Under the pieces are notes generated by a model. The model was not told the origin of the DNA and did not search any database. It saw only the letters and a program-made list of their open reading frames with translations. Below are positions 20,311 through 28,532 of a stretch of 64,000 bases of DNA, piece after piece. The stretch covers positions 744,001 to 808,000 of the forward strand of contig NZ_CP179210.1 of assembly GCF_051201665.1 (NCBI RefSeq), given 5' to 3'. Every line of letters starts with the position of its first letter. Position 1 is the first letter of the stretch. This DNA comes from Psychrobium sp051201665 (GTDB lineage: Bacteria; Pseudomonadota; Gammaproteobacteria; Enterobacterales; Psychrobiaceae). The position numbers and the translations under genes are program-made.

Positions 20311-21363
20311 TCACCCGTAAGCCGCGACTAATATTTGCTGTTTATCTAGCTTGGCGTTGCTTTCCCTGAACCACGCAAGATAATTAGATAAATACTTCGT
20401 TGCCACACCTTTCATTTTTCCGTTAATCCAGCCTTTAAAGTTAGCTATCGCGCTATTCACCGTTTGGATATGGTACACCTCATCTATTACTCTGATTTCA
20501 CCGTTGATTAACCGCTTATGGTCACCATGTTTTTGTTTGGTAATTGCCACATAGGACCACGAACCATCGCTGCATAATACCAATTGCATTAAATATTTGC
20601 CCACTTGTACTTGTTAAAATTAACTAAAATGGCGTTGCTCTCAATCCTAATAGCCAGCTATTAGTCAATCGAGCGCCTTGTTTTAGCTGATTTTCTCTAC
20701 GCACAACAAGATCACTTACTTAATGTAATTGGTATAATACCGAGTGTTCAGTGATGTTTTCAGCTAAATTCGCTGCTATTTCTGCCGTTGTATCAGCCGC
20801 TAACATAGGGGTAATCATATGGTTGCTGCGATCTATCGATAAAAGAACGGCAACTTGACCATCCTTGGTTCGTTTATCGATGCCGCCCCCTGGTTTTCTG
20901 GGCTGACGTTGCTCCGCTAAAGTGTTCGAACCTTTTTCTGAGTAAGCTAAAAAAACTCATCAACTTCAATAATTCCCGATAGCTTATCGTCATTTTTACC
21001 CGCTTGAGCAACCAGAAAACGATGTCGCCATAAGAAAGCCGTTTTAAGGTTAATACCACAAACCTCGGCAGCTTCTCTTAGGGGTAATTTTAATTGCATA
21101 CAACGGGCATAATCTTCCCACAGATGAGATTTATGTAATCGAGCGAATGGTGTCTTAGTCTTGTTGTTAAAGGTTTTATGACAACCTTTACAGCGGTATC
21201 TCTGTATCGCACCTGATTTCCCCCACTTTTTCAATTGAGTGGATTCGCAATGAGGGCATTGTGGGGATAGGTCAAAAAGAGGCTTAATAATTTCATCGGT
21301 ACTGATTTCAGCCTCTAGCGCTTGAATTGACTGATGAACTATCTCTCTTTGCGCTGGAGTCAT
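20311..21363 (-). pseudogene. IS1595-family transposase, disrupted
   Basis: The N-terminal piece (21363 to 20947) has a zinc ribbon (CPHCESTQLKKWG, YRCKGCHKTFN) and an HTH-like region, ending GIIEVDEFF-stop. In the -1 frame it continues LAYSEKGSN, then IDKRTKDGQVAVLLSIDRS. This piece ends at MITE copy C, after which CSDGSWSYVAITKQKHG to the end (20576-20311) resumes in register once the MITE and one TAA are removed. The frame change lies in a run of seven T at 20949-20955: either an indel or a slippery site. The DDE core would be in DEFF, LCSDG and the C-terminal N/E region. Confidence 0.85.
20577..20735 (-). mobile_element. MITE, TACCAATTGCATTAA family, copy C
   Basis: The same element as copies A and B but inverted (core 20578-20734). 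The 3-bp direct repeat TAA flanks it (20575-20577 and 20735-20737). It sits inside the IS1595 transposase gene, and removing it restores the reading frame. This proves it is mobile and younger than that IS copy. Confidence 0.9.
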
Positions 21364-21391
21364 CGAGGAAAGTTGTTTCGTTATCCGGTTA

Positions 21392-21549
21392 TACCAATTT
21401 GATTAAGTTTGTGATCTTGTTTTGCGAAGGAAAAACAAATGAAGGCAAGGCGCTTGATTGAGCAATAGCTGGCTATTGGGATTGAAAGCAACGCAACATT
21501 CATTTTATTTTAACCAGCAAAAGTGGGCAATAACTTTGTCAACTTGGTA
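21392..21549 (+). mobile_element. MITE, TACCAATTGCATTAA family, diverged copy D
   Basis: 158 bp with ends TACCAATTTGATTAA / CAAGTTGGTA-type, and TTA direct repeats on both sides (21389-21391, 21550-21552). The interior keeps the AGGCGCTTGATTG and ATAGCTGGCTATTGGGATTG blocks of the other copies but has many differences, so it is an older or different subfamily. It lies between the IS1595 transposase start and that element's right end. Confidence 0.8.
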
Positions 21550-21687
21550 TTAAGCTTACTTACAAATGATTTAGTATTGATTACCAATACCTTCAATAAG
21601 TTAATCTCACTATTGAGTATAGACAACAATTAGCTACAACAGCGCCTCAATAGCAGTGATAATGATCAGGAAGTGTATTTCTTGATA

Positions 21688-21715
21688 GAAAAAAGCCAGC
21701 GAAGTGCTGGCTTAT
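21688..21715 (-). terminator. Terminator downstream of uraA
   Basis: On the minus strand, AAGCCAGC-acttc-GCTGGCTT is followed by TTTTTT. It ends the upp-uraA transcript 37 bases past the uraA stop. Confidence 0.85.
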
Positions 21716-21751
21716 TCATTGGAGTGATTAATTGAGCTGATGTACTTAAGA

Positions 21752-22990
21752 TTAGCTTTTAATTTCTTTGGGTAATACTAAGTTAAGTAGAATAGCGACT
21801 AAAGCACAAAGGCTGATGCCTTGGATGTTGTAGCCACCAAAGTTTAGTGCCATACCACCGATGCCAAATACTAAAACAATGGCGAAAATGATGAAATTAC
21901 GCGGTTGTTCAAAGTCGACTTTGGCGTTGATTAAGCTACCAAGACCAACACTCGCGATTAAGCCAAATAACAGCATCATAATACCGCCCATAACGACAGG
22001 TGGAATAGTTTGCAGTAAAGCACCTAACTTGCCTACGAATGCCATTAGGATTGCGCTAATTGCAGCCCAGGTCATGATACGAGGGTTGAAGGCTTTAGTA
22101 AGCATAACGGCACCAGTAACTTCTGAGTAGGTGGTGTTTGGGGGACCACCTAACATTGAAGCTGTGGTCGTTGCTACGCCATCACCTAATAGTGTGCGGT
22201 GAAGTCCGGGTTTCTTTAAATAGTCTTTACCCGTCGCACTACTGATAGCCAAAACGTCACCAATGTGTTCAATAGCTGGTGCAATCGCAATTGGTAACAT
22301 ATAGATAATCGCTTGCCAGTGAAACTCTGGTGCAGTGAAGTTCGGCATAGCAAACCACGGCGCTGCAGCGACTGACGAAAAGTCGATAATGCCGTAATAA
22401 AGAGATATGCCATAGCCAACAACAATGCCGCCAAGTATAGGGACTAATCGCATGAAGCCTTTACTAAAGGCTGAAATAACTAGCGTTGCAATCAAGGCAG
22501 GCAGTGAGATAGCAAGTGCAACTTGTGGATCAACAAGCTGAGCGCTGGCATCGCCTGTTTTACCCAGTGCCATGTTCACTGCAACTGGCGCTAATGAAAG
22601 GCCTATCACCATGATGATCGGGCCAGTTACGATTGGTGGTAGATATTTATGAATAAAATCTGTCCCGCGCAGTTTGATGACGCCGCTAAATAGCGCATAA
22701 ACGACACCCACAACCATTAATGCGCCCATAGTTGCAGGAATGCCCCAAGTTTGTGTGCCGTACATAATCGGGGCAATGAACGCAAAAGATGAAGCTAAAA
22801 ATACCGGTACCTGTCCTTTAGTGACTAGTTGAAACAGTAAGGTTCCGATACCGGCTGTGCATAGTGCAACATTGGGATCGAGTCCTGTAAGGAGTGGCAT
22901 TAATACTAACGCGCCAAAAGCGACAAATAGCATTTGTGTACCAGTTAGGATCTCTTTAATAAGAGAACCTTTAGATTGTGTGGTGTCCAT
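21752..22990 (-). CDS. uraA: Uracil/xanthine permease, NCS2 family
   Basis: 412 residues with about 12-14 hydrophobic helices. The NCS2 signature region is present (PNTTYSEVTGAVMLTKAFNPR, and IPIAIAPAIEHIGDVLAIS with the substrate-binding Glu). The protein imports uracil with protons across the inner membrane, feeding the UPRTase encoded just upstream. The gene follows upp by 11 bases and is cotranscribed with it, as in E. coli. The start ATG 22990 is preceded by GAGGCGACAA. Intact and of usual length. Confidence 0.93.
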   Translation of the reverse strand: MDTTQSKGSLIKEILTGTQMLFVAFGALVLMPLLTGLDPNVALCTAGIGTLLFQLVTKGQVPVFLASSFAFIAPIMYGTQTWGIPATMGALMVVGVVYALFSGVIKLRGTDFIHKYLPPIVTGPIIMVIGLSLAPVAVNMALGKTGDASAQLVDPQVALAISLPALIATLVISAFSKGFMRLVPILGGIVVGYGISLYYGIIDFSSVAAAPWFAMPNFTAPEFHWQAIIYMLPIAIAPAIEHIGDVLAISSATGKDYLKKPGLHRTLLGDGVATTTASMLGGPPNTTYSEVTGAVMLTKAFNPRIMTWAAISAILMAFVGKLGALLQTIPPVVMGGIMMLLFGLIASVGLGSLINAKVDFEQPRNFIIFAIVLVFGIGGMALNFGGYNIQGISLCALVAILLNLVLPKEIKS

Positions 22991-23001
22991 TTGTCGCCTC
23001 G

Positions 23002-23628
23002 TTATTTAGTACCAAATATTTTGTCACCAGCGTCACCAAGACCTGGAAGAATATAGCCAGCATCATTGAGACAATCATCAATTGACGCTGTGTATAGTTC
23101 AACATCTGGGTGCGCTTCATTAAGTGCTTTAACGCCTTCAGGTGCAGCTACTAACACGAGAGCTTTGATGTTGGTACAGCCGCGTTCTTTTAACAGATTA
23201 ATGGTTTCAACCATCGAGCCGCCTGTTGCTAACATTGGGTCAATAACAAGGGCTAAACGCTCGTCTATTTGAGCGGCTAATTTTTCGAAGTAGAATACTG
23301 GCTCAAAAGTTTCTTCGTTACGGTACATGCCGACAACTGAAATACGCGCACTAGGAATTAATTCGAGTACGCCATCCATCATGCCTAAACCAGCACGTAA
23401 GATTGGCACAACAGTAATTTTTTTCCCTTTGATTTGTTCTACTTCAATCGGGCCGTTCCAGCTATCGATTATAGTCGTTTCCATTTCGAGGTGTTTTGTT
23501 GCTTCGTAGGTGAGTAGTGTTCCGACTTCTGACGCTAGTTCACGAAAGTGTTTAGTGCTAATTTTTCCTTTTCTCATTAAGCCAAGTTTGTGTTTGATAA
23601 GTGGATGGTTTACTTCGATAGTGTTCAT
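23002..23628 (-). CDS. upp: Uracil phosphoribosyltransferase
   Basis: 208 residues from ATG 23628 (MNTIEVNHPLIKHKLG), preceded by TTGGAGTC. This matches the standard UPRTase length, so I prefer it to an upstream ATG at 23667. The PRPP-binding loop is VIDPMLATGGSM (about residues 128-139), and the uracil-binding tail is YILPGLGDAGDKIFGTK. It converts uracil plus PRPP to UMP in the salvage pathway. First gene of the upp-uraA operon. Confidence 0.96.
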   Translation of the reverse strand: MNTIEVNHPLIKHKLGLMRKGKISTKHFRELASEVGTLLTYEATKHLEMETTIIDSWNGPIEVEQIKGKKITVVPILRAGLGMMDGVLELIPSARISVVGMYRNEETFEPVFYFEKLAAQIDERLALVIDPMLATGGSMVETINLLKERGCTNIKALVLVAAPEGVKALNEAHPDVELYTASIDDCLNDAGYILPGLGDAGDKIFGTK

Positions 23629-23764
23629 GTGAGACTCCAAAATGAGAAAGGTTGGGTAGTTGCCCATTGTAGGTGGGCAATTTACCGCATATTTTATGGA
23701 GCGAGTTGTGTTGGATCAAGTAATAATGTGAATTAGATCACTCAAACAGTTGGTTTGTTAAATA

Positions 23765-25096
23765 TTAGGCAATCGCGTGTTTTTCTAATCGATATAGAAA
23801 CGCTTTATAACCGAGCTCTAAGAATTTTGCGGCTTTCGTTTTATTGCCATTGTTTTGTCTTAAGGCATCTTGCAAACATTGCTTTTCGAATGCTTCCCAA
23901 TTAATACCTGTGCTGGGTAATGTAAATTGATGTTGTGCGCTTCTGCTTGTATCCATTCCATTGATCAGCTCTTGTTCATCATCGAGTAAGATGAATCGCT
24001 CCACACGGTTGCTGAGCTCTCGCACGTTTCCCGGCCAGTGAAAATCTAAGAGTTGCTTTAGAATGCTTTTGTCTATGGTAGGCTGTGGGCTGCTGTATTG
24101 TGCGGCAAACTTTTGTGTAAAATGGGAAATGAGTTTAGGAATATCTTCACGGCGCTCACGTAGTGGTGGCATAACGAGCGGTACGACGTTAAGGCGATAG
24201 TAGAGATCTTCTCTAAACTCTCCTTGCTGTGACATATCAACCAAATCTCGATGAGTGGCTACAACGACGCGTGCGTCGGGCTTTAGCTCCTGATGACTCC
24301 CCACTGGAAAAATGGTTCCTTCTTGTAAAAATCTAAGCAGTTTAGCTTGCAGTGATAAAGGAAGTTCACCTATTTCATCGAGAAATAGAGTTCCTTGGTG
24401 GGCAGCTTGAATTTTTCCTTCTTTATCACTATCAGCGCCCGTATACGCACCTTTGAGCGCGCCAAATAGTTCCGCTTCGGCGAGAGATTCAGGAATAGCA
24501 CCGCAATTAATGGCAATAAATTTTCCCTGACGATTGGACAAGTCATGTAGAGCACGCGCAGCTAACTCTTTACCTGTGCCACTCTCACCATTAATCAATA
24601 CCGTTGCATTGGTATGTGATACTCGCTTTAGGCGCTCAAATACTTTCGTCATACTGGTTGCGTTACCAATGATTCCGGCAAGGTTATTCTGCTCAACGAG
24701 TGCTTCATTAAGCTGGCTGTTTTCATTACGAAGTTGATTTGCTTTGTAGGACTTATCGATTGAAAGCAACAATGCTTGGCGCTGAAACGGTTTAGCTAGG
24801 TAATCATCGGCACCTGCTTCCATTGCTTCGACTGCGTGAGCAATGGTGCCATAGGCCGTTGCAATGGAAAATCCAATCTGTGGATAATTTTTTCTAACGA
24901 AGTTTAGCAGGTCAATGCCGCTTAGGGCGCCAAGTTTCCAATCGCTAAATATGACGTCTATCGGTTGTGATTTTAGGATTAGAATAGCTTCTTCAACGCT
25001 GGCACTGCTAGTGACATAATGAAGATCGTTATCGACGATCGTTTCAATAATTTCGCGTTGTTGTTCGTCGTCTTCGACGATAAGTAAATTGATCAT
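23765..25096 (-). CDS. NtrC-type sigma54-dependent response regulator
   Basis: 443 residues. The REC domain (1-115) has the phospho-acceptor D52 (FSDWK) and K100. The sigma54 AAA+ domain (about 138-360) has Walker A GESGTGKE (168-175), the sigma54-contact loop GAYTGA (214-219; usually GAFTGA, the Phe-to-Tyr change being common) and Walker B TLFLDEIGEL. The C-terminal Fis-type HTH (about 400-440) contains NNGNKTKAAKFLELGYKAFLYRLEKH. The protein should activate RpoN promoters when phosphorylated by the adjacent kinase, whose gene overlaps it by 4 bases. A plausible target, with a sigma54-like promoter and tandem palindromes, lies divergently beyond the kinase gene. Confidence 0.93.
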   Translation of the reverse strand: MINLLIVEDDEQQREIIETIVDNDLHYVTSSASVEEAILILKSQPIDVIFSDWKLGALSGIDLLNFVRKNYPQIGFSIATAYGTIAHAVEAMEAGADDYLAKPFQRQALLLSIDKSYKANQLRNENSQLNEALVEQNNLAGIIGNATSMTKVFERLKRVSHTNATVLINGESGTGKELAARALHDLSNRQGKFIAINCGAIPESLAEAELFGALKGAYTGADSDKEGKIQAAHQGTLFLDEIGELPLSLQAKLLRFLQEGTIFPVGSHQELKPDARVVVATHRDLVDMSQQGEFREDLYYRLNVVPLVMPPLRERREDIPKLISHFTQKFAAQYSSPQPTIDKSILKQLLDFHWPGNVRELSNRVERFILLDDEQELINGMDTSRSAQHQFTLPSTGINWEAFEKQCLQDALRQNNGNKTKAAKFLELGYKAFLYRLEKHAIA

Positions 25097-26514
25097 AATT
25101 CGTCTGCTATGGTGAGTGATATAAGAGTTATGGTGGCAATACAGCCGTGAGGTTGATTATCAACTAACGTGATATCACCATGATAATGCAACTGACATAA
25201 GCGTTTCGCGATATAAAGTCCCATGCCGGCACCTTCTGGTTTCGTTGTTATATGGGGTTTAAAGAGCTTATCTTTTACTAAATCATCAATGCCAGTGCCA
25301 TGGTCTTCAATGGTAATGATTAATTTGTTTTCTATTAATTCTGCTTTAATTTTTACGGGAGTACAATCACAAGACGCTTCGATAGCGTTGACAACGATAC
25401 TATGAATTATTGAACGTATTTCGCTTTCATGGCCAATAAAAGGCAATGATTTTTTTGACGCTATCGTAATTTTATGACGACTTGTTGCCGCGACTTCTAA
25501 AGTAACATCTTGAATCACTTGGAAAATATTAAATGCTACTGGGATTAAAGACTCGTCAGCAGCAAGCGTTAATAAAGATTTTATGGTGTTGTCCATTGCC
25601 GTTATTTTTTCCCGCGCTGCTTGTGCTATTTTGGTCCGCTGACTGTCGTTAACCGTTGGCTCTGCCATTTGTTCTATTGATAAACCAATAGTGTTTATGG
25701 GGTTTCGCAATGCATGTGCAAGACCTCTCGTCATTTCGCCAATATCTGACATGTGTTGAACGGCAGCGTAGTGTTTTGATTGTTCGTCGAGCTGAGCGAG
25801 GCGCTGGGTCATTGCGTTAAATTGAGTCAGAGTTTTACGGGTCTCTGCGATACCTTGCTCTTGTAATGACACATTGAAATCACCTTGTTCCAACTGGTTA
25901 AAACCTTGCTTTAGCTGTTTTAGTGGTTCACTGATGTGTTTAGCCATAAAGTAGGCCGCGATAAGACCGAAACTCGCCATGGCAAAGGTGAGGATAAATA
26001 AATTGTTAAAGTAGGTGTTGGTTGCCGCGTTTTGTTGTTGAAATTCAAAAGTCTTTTGCTCAAGGCTATCCTTGGTCTGCTTGATTAACGAAAAGCTCTC
26101 GTGATCGTCATTTTGTACAATGTCGATAGCGCCGAGCAGCATCTTGAGATCTTGATTTTCTATTACTTGATCAAAATGAGGTGTCAGCTCGATGACAGGT
26201 TTTCCGTTGTCTACCTCTAGCGAGTAGTAGTCGTTAATCTTTATGATCTTTCGTTCAGGTTGAATGATCTTAATATTATAAAATTGATTAAGTGACGCAT
26301 TCGCCATGAGTTTCTTGGCTGTCTCGTCATTCATTGGTGCTTGTTCTAAACTCTCTTGCGCAAATTCAATAATTTGAGCCGAAAGCGCCTTCGAGGTCTG
26401 TTGAATTTCCTGATTGACTTGATCTTGCACATAAGACACGAAGCTAAGTTGTACCGCTGTTAACGTCAAAATGATAAATGCGATCAGCAAGAAGATGTAA
26501 CGCTTTAATGACAT
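25093..26514 (-). CDS. Membrane sensor histidine kinase
   Basis: 473 residues. TM1 is about 5-28 and TM2 about 171-191, enclosing a periplasmic sensor region of about 140 residues with no recognised fold. A HAMP region follows (about 190-243). The H-box is RGLAHALRNPINTIG (H267), and the HATPase has an N-box VNAIEASCD, DHGTGID (G1) and KPEGAGMGLYIAKRL (G2). The kinase should pass phosphate to the overlapping NtrC-type regulator downstream. The signal is unknown; the divergent exported coiled-coil gene may be the regulated output or a sensed partner. Confidence 0.92.
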   Translation of the reverse strand: MSLKRYIFLLIAFIILTLTAVQLSFVSYVQDQVNQEIQQTSKALSAQIIEFAQESLEQAPMNDETAKKLMANASLNQFYNIKIIQPERKIIKINDYYSLEVDNGKPVIELTPHFDQVIENQDLKMLLGAIDIVQNDDHESFSLIKQTKDSLEQKTFEFQQQNAATNTYFNNLFILTFAMASFGLIAAYFMAKHISEPLKQLKQGFNQLEQGDFNVSLQEQGIAETRKTLTQFNAMTQRLAQLDEQSKHYAAVQHMSDIGEMTRGLAHALRNPINTIGLSIEQMAEPTVNDSQRTKIAQAAREKITAMDNTIKSLLTLAADESLIPVAFNIFQVIQDVTLEVAATSRHKITIASKKSLPFIGHESEIRSIIHSIVVNAIEASCDCTPVKIKAELIENKLIITIEDHGTGIDDLVKDKLFKPHITTKPEGAGMGLYIAKRLCQLHYHGDITLVDNQPHGCIATITLISLTIADEL

Positions 26515-26665
26515 GTGATTCCTTGACTGGAGGACGGTTAATTACAATACATTGTTTATTCAATACTCAGGCCAGAACAGTTAACTACGTTTAGACTTAT
26601 AAAATCAATGAGTTAAATTTATTTTTACGAGGCATCATTACTGTTTACATTTCAGTGTTTCCCCA

Positions 26666-26696
26666 TATCAGGATAAGATATCCCGATATCAGGATA
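26666..26696. promoter_or_regulatory. Three TATC-N2-GATA palindromes, candidate enhancer for the NtrC-type regulator
   Basis: TATCAGGATA (26666-26675), TATCCCGATA (26679-26688) and TATCAGGATA (26687-26696) are three copies of a 10-bp palindrome TATC-NN-GATA, the last two overlapping by 2 bases. They lie about 75-105 bases upstream of the sigma54-like element at 26770, the distance usual for enhancer-binding proteins, in the gap between the kinase gene and the divergent exported-protein gene. Confidence 0.65.
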
Positions 26697-26769
26697 TTTT
26701 CCATCTTCATTTTTAAGTAATAGGTAAAGATTTATATCTAACCTTATGTTATATATGATTAATTATTAG

Positions 26770-26786
26770 TTGGTACGCTGCTTGTA
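26770..26786 (+). promoter_or_regulatory. Sigma54-like (-24/-12) promoter
   Basis: TTGGTACGCTGCTTGTA resembles the RpoN consensus TTGGCACG-N4-TTGCA, with the GG at -24 intact and 10 bases before the -12 element. The -12 dinucleotide is GT, not the usual GC, and one C in the -24 box is T. Transcription would start near 26797, about 27 bases before the exported protein start. Confidence 0.6.
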
Positions 26787-26823
26787 TTTATCGTGATACA
26801 TCATGATAAACGGAGAATGTAAT

Positions 26824-27642
26824 ATGTCAGTTTTTTCAAAATCAATTATTAATACGGTAGTAGCTTCAATTTTTGTGATCAATGGTCCTTTGTATGCAGA
26901 AGAAAAGGAATTCGTTGAGATGGAGAAAGAAGTTAAAGAGCAGAAGTCCGAGAAAAAAACGATTGAGCGTCGTATTGAAGTTAAAGCAAAGGCGGGTAAA
27001 CCAGTACGTGTTTTTGTTGATAGTAACAATCAAGAACACATTTTTGAGCTATCGCCAGAAGAGCTTCAAAATTTAAGTGAAGTGTCTTCGCATTTGGCTC
27101 ATTTAGACAAGCAAACCATGGCGAAAGTAAAACAAGCACTCGCGAATGTAGCTAAAAGTTTGGATGAACTGAAGAAAGATGAGAATTTCTTATCTGAAAT
27201 GGAAGTCAAAGAAATCGAAGAACTCGCTGAACTTCGTGGTAAAGAACTTCGCATTAAAATGCTTGAACTAGACGAACTAGGTAAGCTTAAACATATCCAG
27301 AAACTAGAGGGTCTTAAAGAGCTTGAAGTGCTAAATGAGCTGATGGATGAGGAGCATGCCTTTGTCATTCGCGAGCGCTTAAATGAGCACGGCGAAGCAA
27401 TTACGATTAACATCGAAGAAATGGAAGATGAAGATAAGCGTGTATTCGTTGTTGACGGTAGTGATGGAGAAATTATTATCAAAGGCGATGGCGACAAGAA
27501 AATGGTTCAAACGTTCGTACTTGGCGAAGGTAACACATTGATGAAAGGGCATGTAGACGCAATTCTCAAACTGATCAAGCATGGTGAGTTTTCGCCAGAA
27601 GAGCTCGATAAATTGCAACAAATGCTAGACAGCAAAAGATAG
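26824..27642 (+). CDS. Exported, highly charged coiled-coil protein of unknown function
   Basis: 272 residues from ATG 26824, chosen because GGAGA lies 7 bases upstream and a signal peptide follows at once (MSVFSKSIINTVVASIFVINGPLYA, cleavage near residue 25). An ATG at 26803 has no such site. The mature protein is dominated by K/E-rich helices (residues about 26-60 and 95-195, e.g. LDELGKLKHIQKLEGLKELE). A beta-like part follows (EAITINIEEMEDEDKRVFVVDGSDGEIIIKG), then a C-terminal helix. Family not recognised. Divergent from the two-component genes and preceded by a sigma54-like promoter and palindromes, it is probably the target of that system. A periplasmic stress or envelope role is speculation. 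Confidence 0.75.
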   Translation: MSVFSKSIINTVVASIFVINGPLYAEEKEFVEMEKEVKEQKSEKKTIERRIEVKAKAGKPVRVFVDSNNQEHIFELSPEELQNLSEVSSHLAHLDKQTMAKVKQALANVAKSLDELKKDENFLSEMEVKEIEELAELRGKELRIKMLELDELGKLKHIQKLEGLKELEVLNELMDEEHAFVIRERLNEHGEAITINIEEMEDEDKRVFVVDGSDGEIIIKGDGDKKMVQTFVLGEGNTLMKGHVDAILKLIKHGEFSPEELDKLQQMLDSKR

Positions 27643-27681
27643 TTTTAACTCGCTCTCTCAATTAGTTCTTATTTTCGAACG

Positions 27682-27708
27682 CCTCGGCTATACTGGCCGA
27701 GGTTTTTT
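27682..27708 (+). terminator. Terminator after the coiled-coil gene
   Basis: CCTCGGC-tatactg-GCCGAGG is followed by TTTTTT. It isolates the coiled-coil gene as a single-gene transcript. Confidence 0.9.
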
Positions 27709-27723
27709 ATTGGAAAAATAAGT

Positions 27724-27975
27724 ATGGCGAAGCCAAATAAAAAAGGACCTTCTAAAACGGTCGATGTCTATTGCCAGTCATGTAAAACTCAGCTCTATAA
27801 ATATCGAAAAGGCGGTAAAGGAGCGTTAGTCAAATGCTTTAAGGAACGTATCGCTCAGGATTATACGTTGGTGTCCTGTACTTGCCCCAAGTGCCACCAA
27901 ATATTTGCACGTGATACTCTGATTCGGGGTGTCGGCGCATTTAAAATGATTGGTGGTAAAGTCTTTTTCAAATAA
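27724..27975 (+). CDS. Small zinc-ribbon-like protein
   Basis: 83 residues, basic N-terminus (MAKPNKKGPSKT). Two cysteine pairs, YCQSCKTQ (CxxC, about residues 17-20) and CTCPKCHQ (about 52-57), with a further Cys at VKCFKE, make a zinc-ribbon fold likely. RGVGAFKMIGGKVFFK ends the protein. Similar small proteins are annotated as conserved hypotheticals in marine gammaproteobacteria. Function unknown; nucleic-acid binding would be a guess. Its stop lies in the hairpin at 27973-28002, shared with the convergent arfB gene. Confidence 0.75.
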   Translation: MAKPNKKGPSKTVDVYCQSCKTQLYKYRKGGKGALVKCFKERIAQDYTLVSCTCPKCHQIFARDTLIRGVGAFKMIGGKVFFK

Positions 27976-28002
27976 CCTGATCTGACGATAATTATCAGGT
28001 TA
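27973..28002. terminator. Hairpin between convergent zinc-ribbon and arfB genes
   Basis: TAACCTGAT..ATCAGGTTA forms a 9-bp stem that includes the stop codon of the rightward gene. There is no long T-run on either side, so it may be only a weak bidirectional terminator. Confidence 0.4.
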
Positions 28003-28009
28003 AAGTCAG

Positions 28010-28441
28010 CTAAACATCATTTTTTTCAATCGATTTATTGCGGCGTAGTTTCTTAACTTGACTGCGCTGACTTTTCTTATCGAGTCGTTTTAGTTTCGAA
28101 GAATAAGTCGCTTTCGTGGCAATACGTTTCTTCTCTACTTTATTAGCTTGTTGAAGTAGTTGGACAAATTGTTCTAATGCAACTTCTCTGTTTCTATCTT
28201 GGCTGCGGCTGCCTTGGCTTTTTATGATGACTTTACCTGATTTACTGATTCGGTGATCTGGGGTGGTTAACAACTTTTGTTTTAGTCGCTGTGGCAAAGC
28301 TTCACTCGCGTTGATATCAAAAAATAGATGAACAGCCGTCGAGGTTTTATTGACGTGTTGACCACCAGCGCCTTGAGCGCGAATATATTGTAATTCAATC
28401 TCTTGCGCAGGAATCGAAATTGTATTTGATATCTTAAGCAT
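28010..28441 (-). CDS. arfB: Alternative ribosome-rescue factor B (YaeJ-type)
   Basis: 143 residues. The RF-1-like catalytic domain carries the GGQ motif (RAQGAGGQHVNKTSTAVHL, about residues 20-38). The C-terminal tail is lysine/arginine-rich (KKRIATKATYSSKLKRLDKKS and on), which in ArfB inserts into the empty mRNA channel. It hydrolyses peptidyl-tRNA on stalled ribosomes lacking a stop codon. Length and domain order match E. coli ArfB. Single gene, convergent with the zinc-ribbon gene. Confidence 0.92.
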   Translation of the reverse strand: MLKISNTISIPAQEIELQYIRAQGAGGQHVNKTSTAVHLFFDINASEALPQRLKQKLLTTPDHRISKSGKVIIKSQGSRSQDRNREVALEQFVQLLQQANKVEKKRIATKATYSSKLKRLDKKSQRSQVKKLRRNKSIEKNDV

Positions 28442-28532
28442 AATATTTTTTAAATGAATTTCACTTCATTCTCACCGCTGTCTTAATTTTTAACTAAACT
28501 AAAAGTGTCAGTTAATGTTTTAGGGGAACGTT

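Larger units (their letters stand above)
20288..21646 (-). mobile_element. IS1595-family element, degraded, containing two MITEs
   Basis: The left end GGCGCTGTTCCAAAATACTG and, reversed, the right end GGCGCTGTTGTAGCTAATTG share the GGCGCTGTT core and a following TTGTC. Without the two MITE insertions the element would be about 1 kb. No target duplication is visible. The transposase is broken in two ways (see pseudogene), so the element is probably not autonomous. Confidence 0.7.

Noticed and set aside
20311..20604. 97-codon gene beginning in MITE copy C
   Set aside because: It is the 3' part of the IS1595 transposase with start codons supplied by the MITE end; treated as pseudogene.
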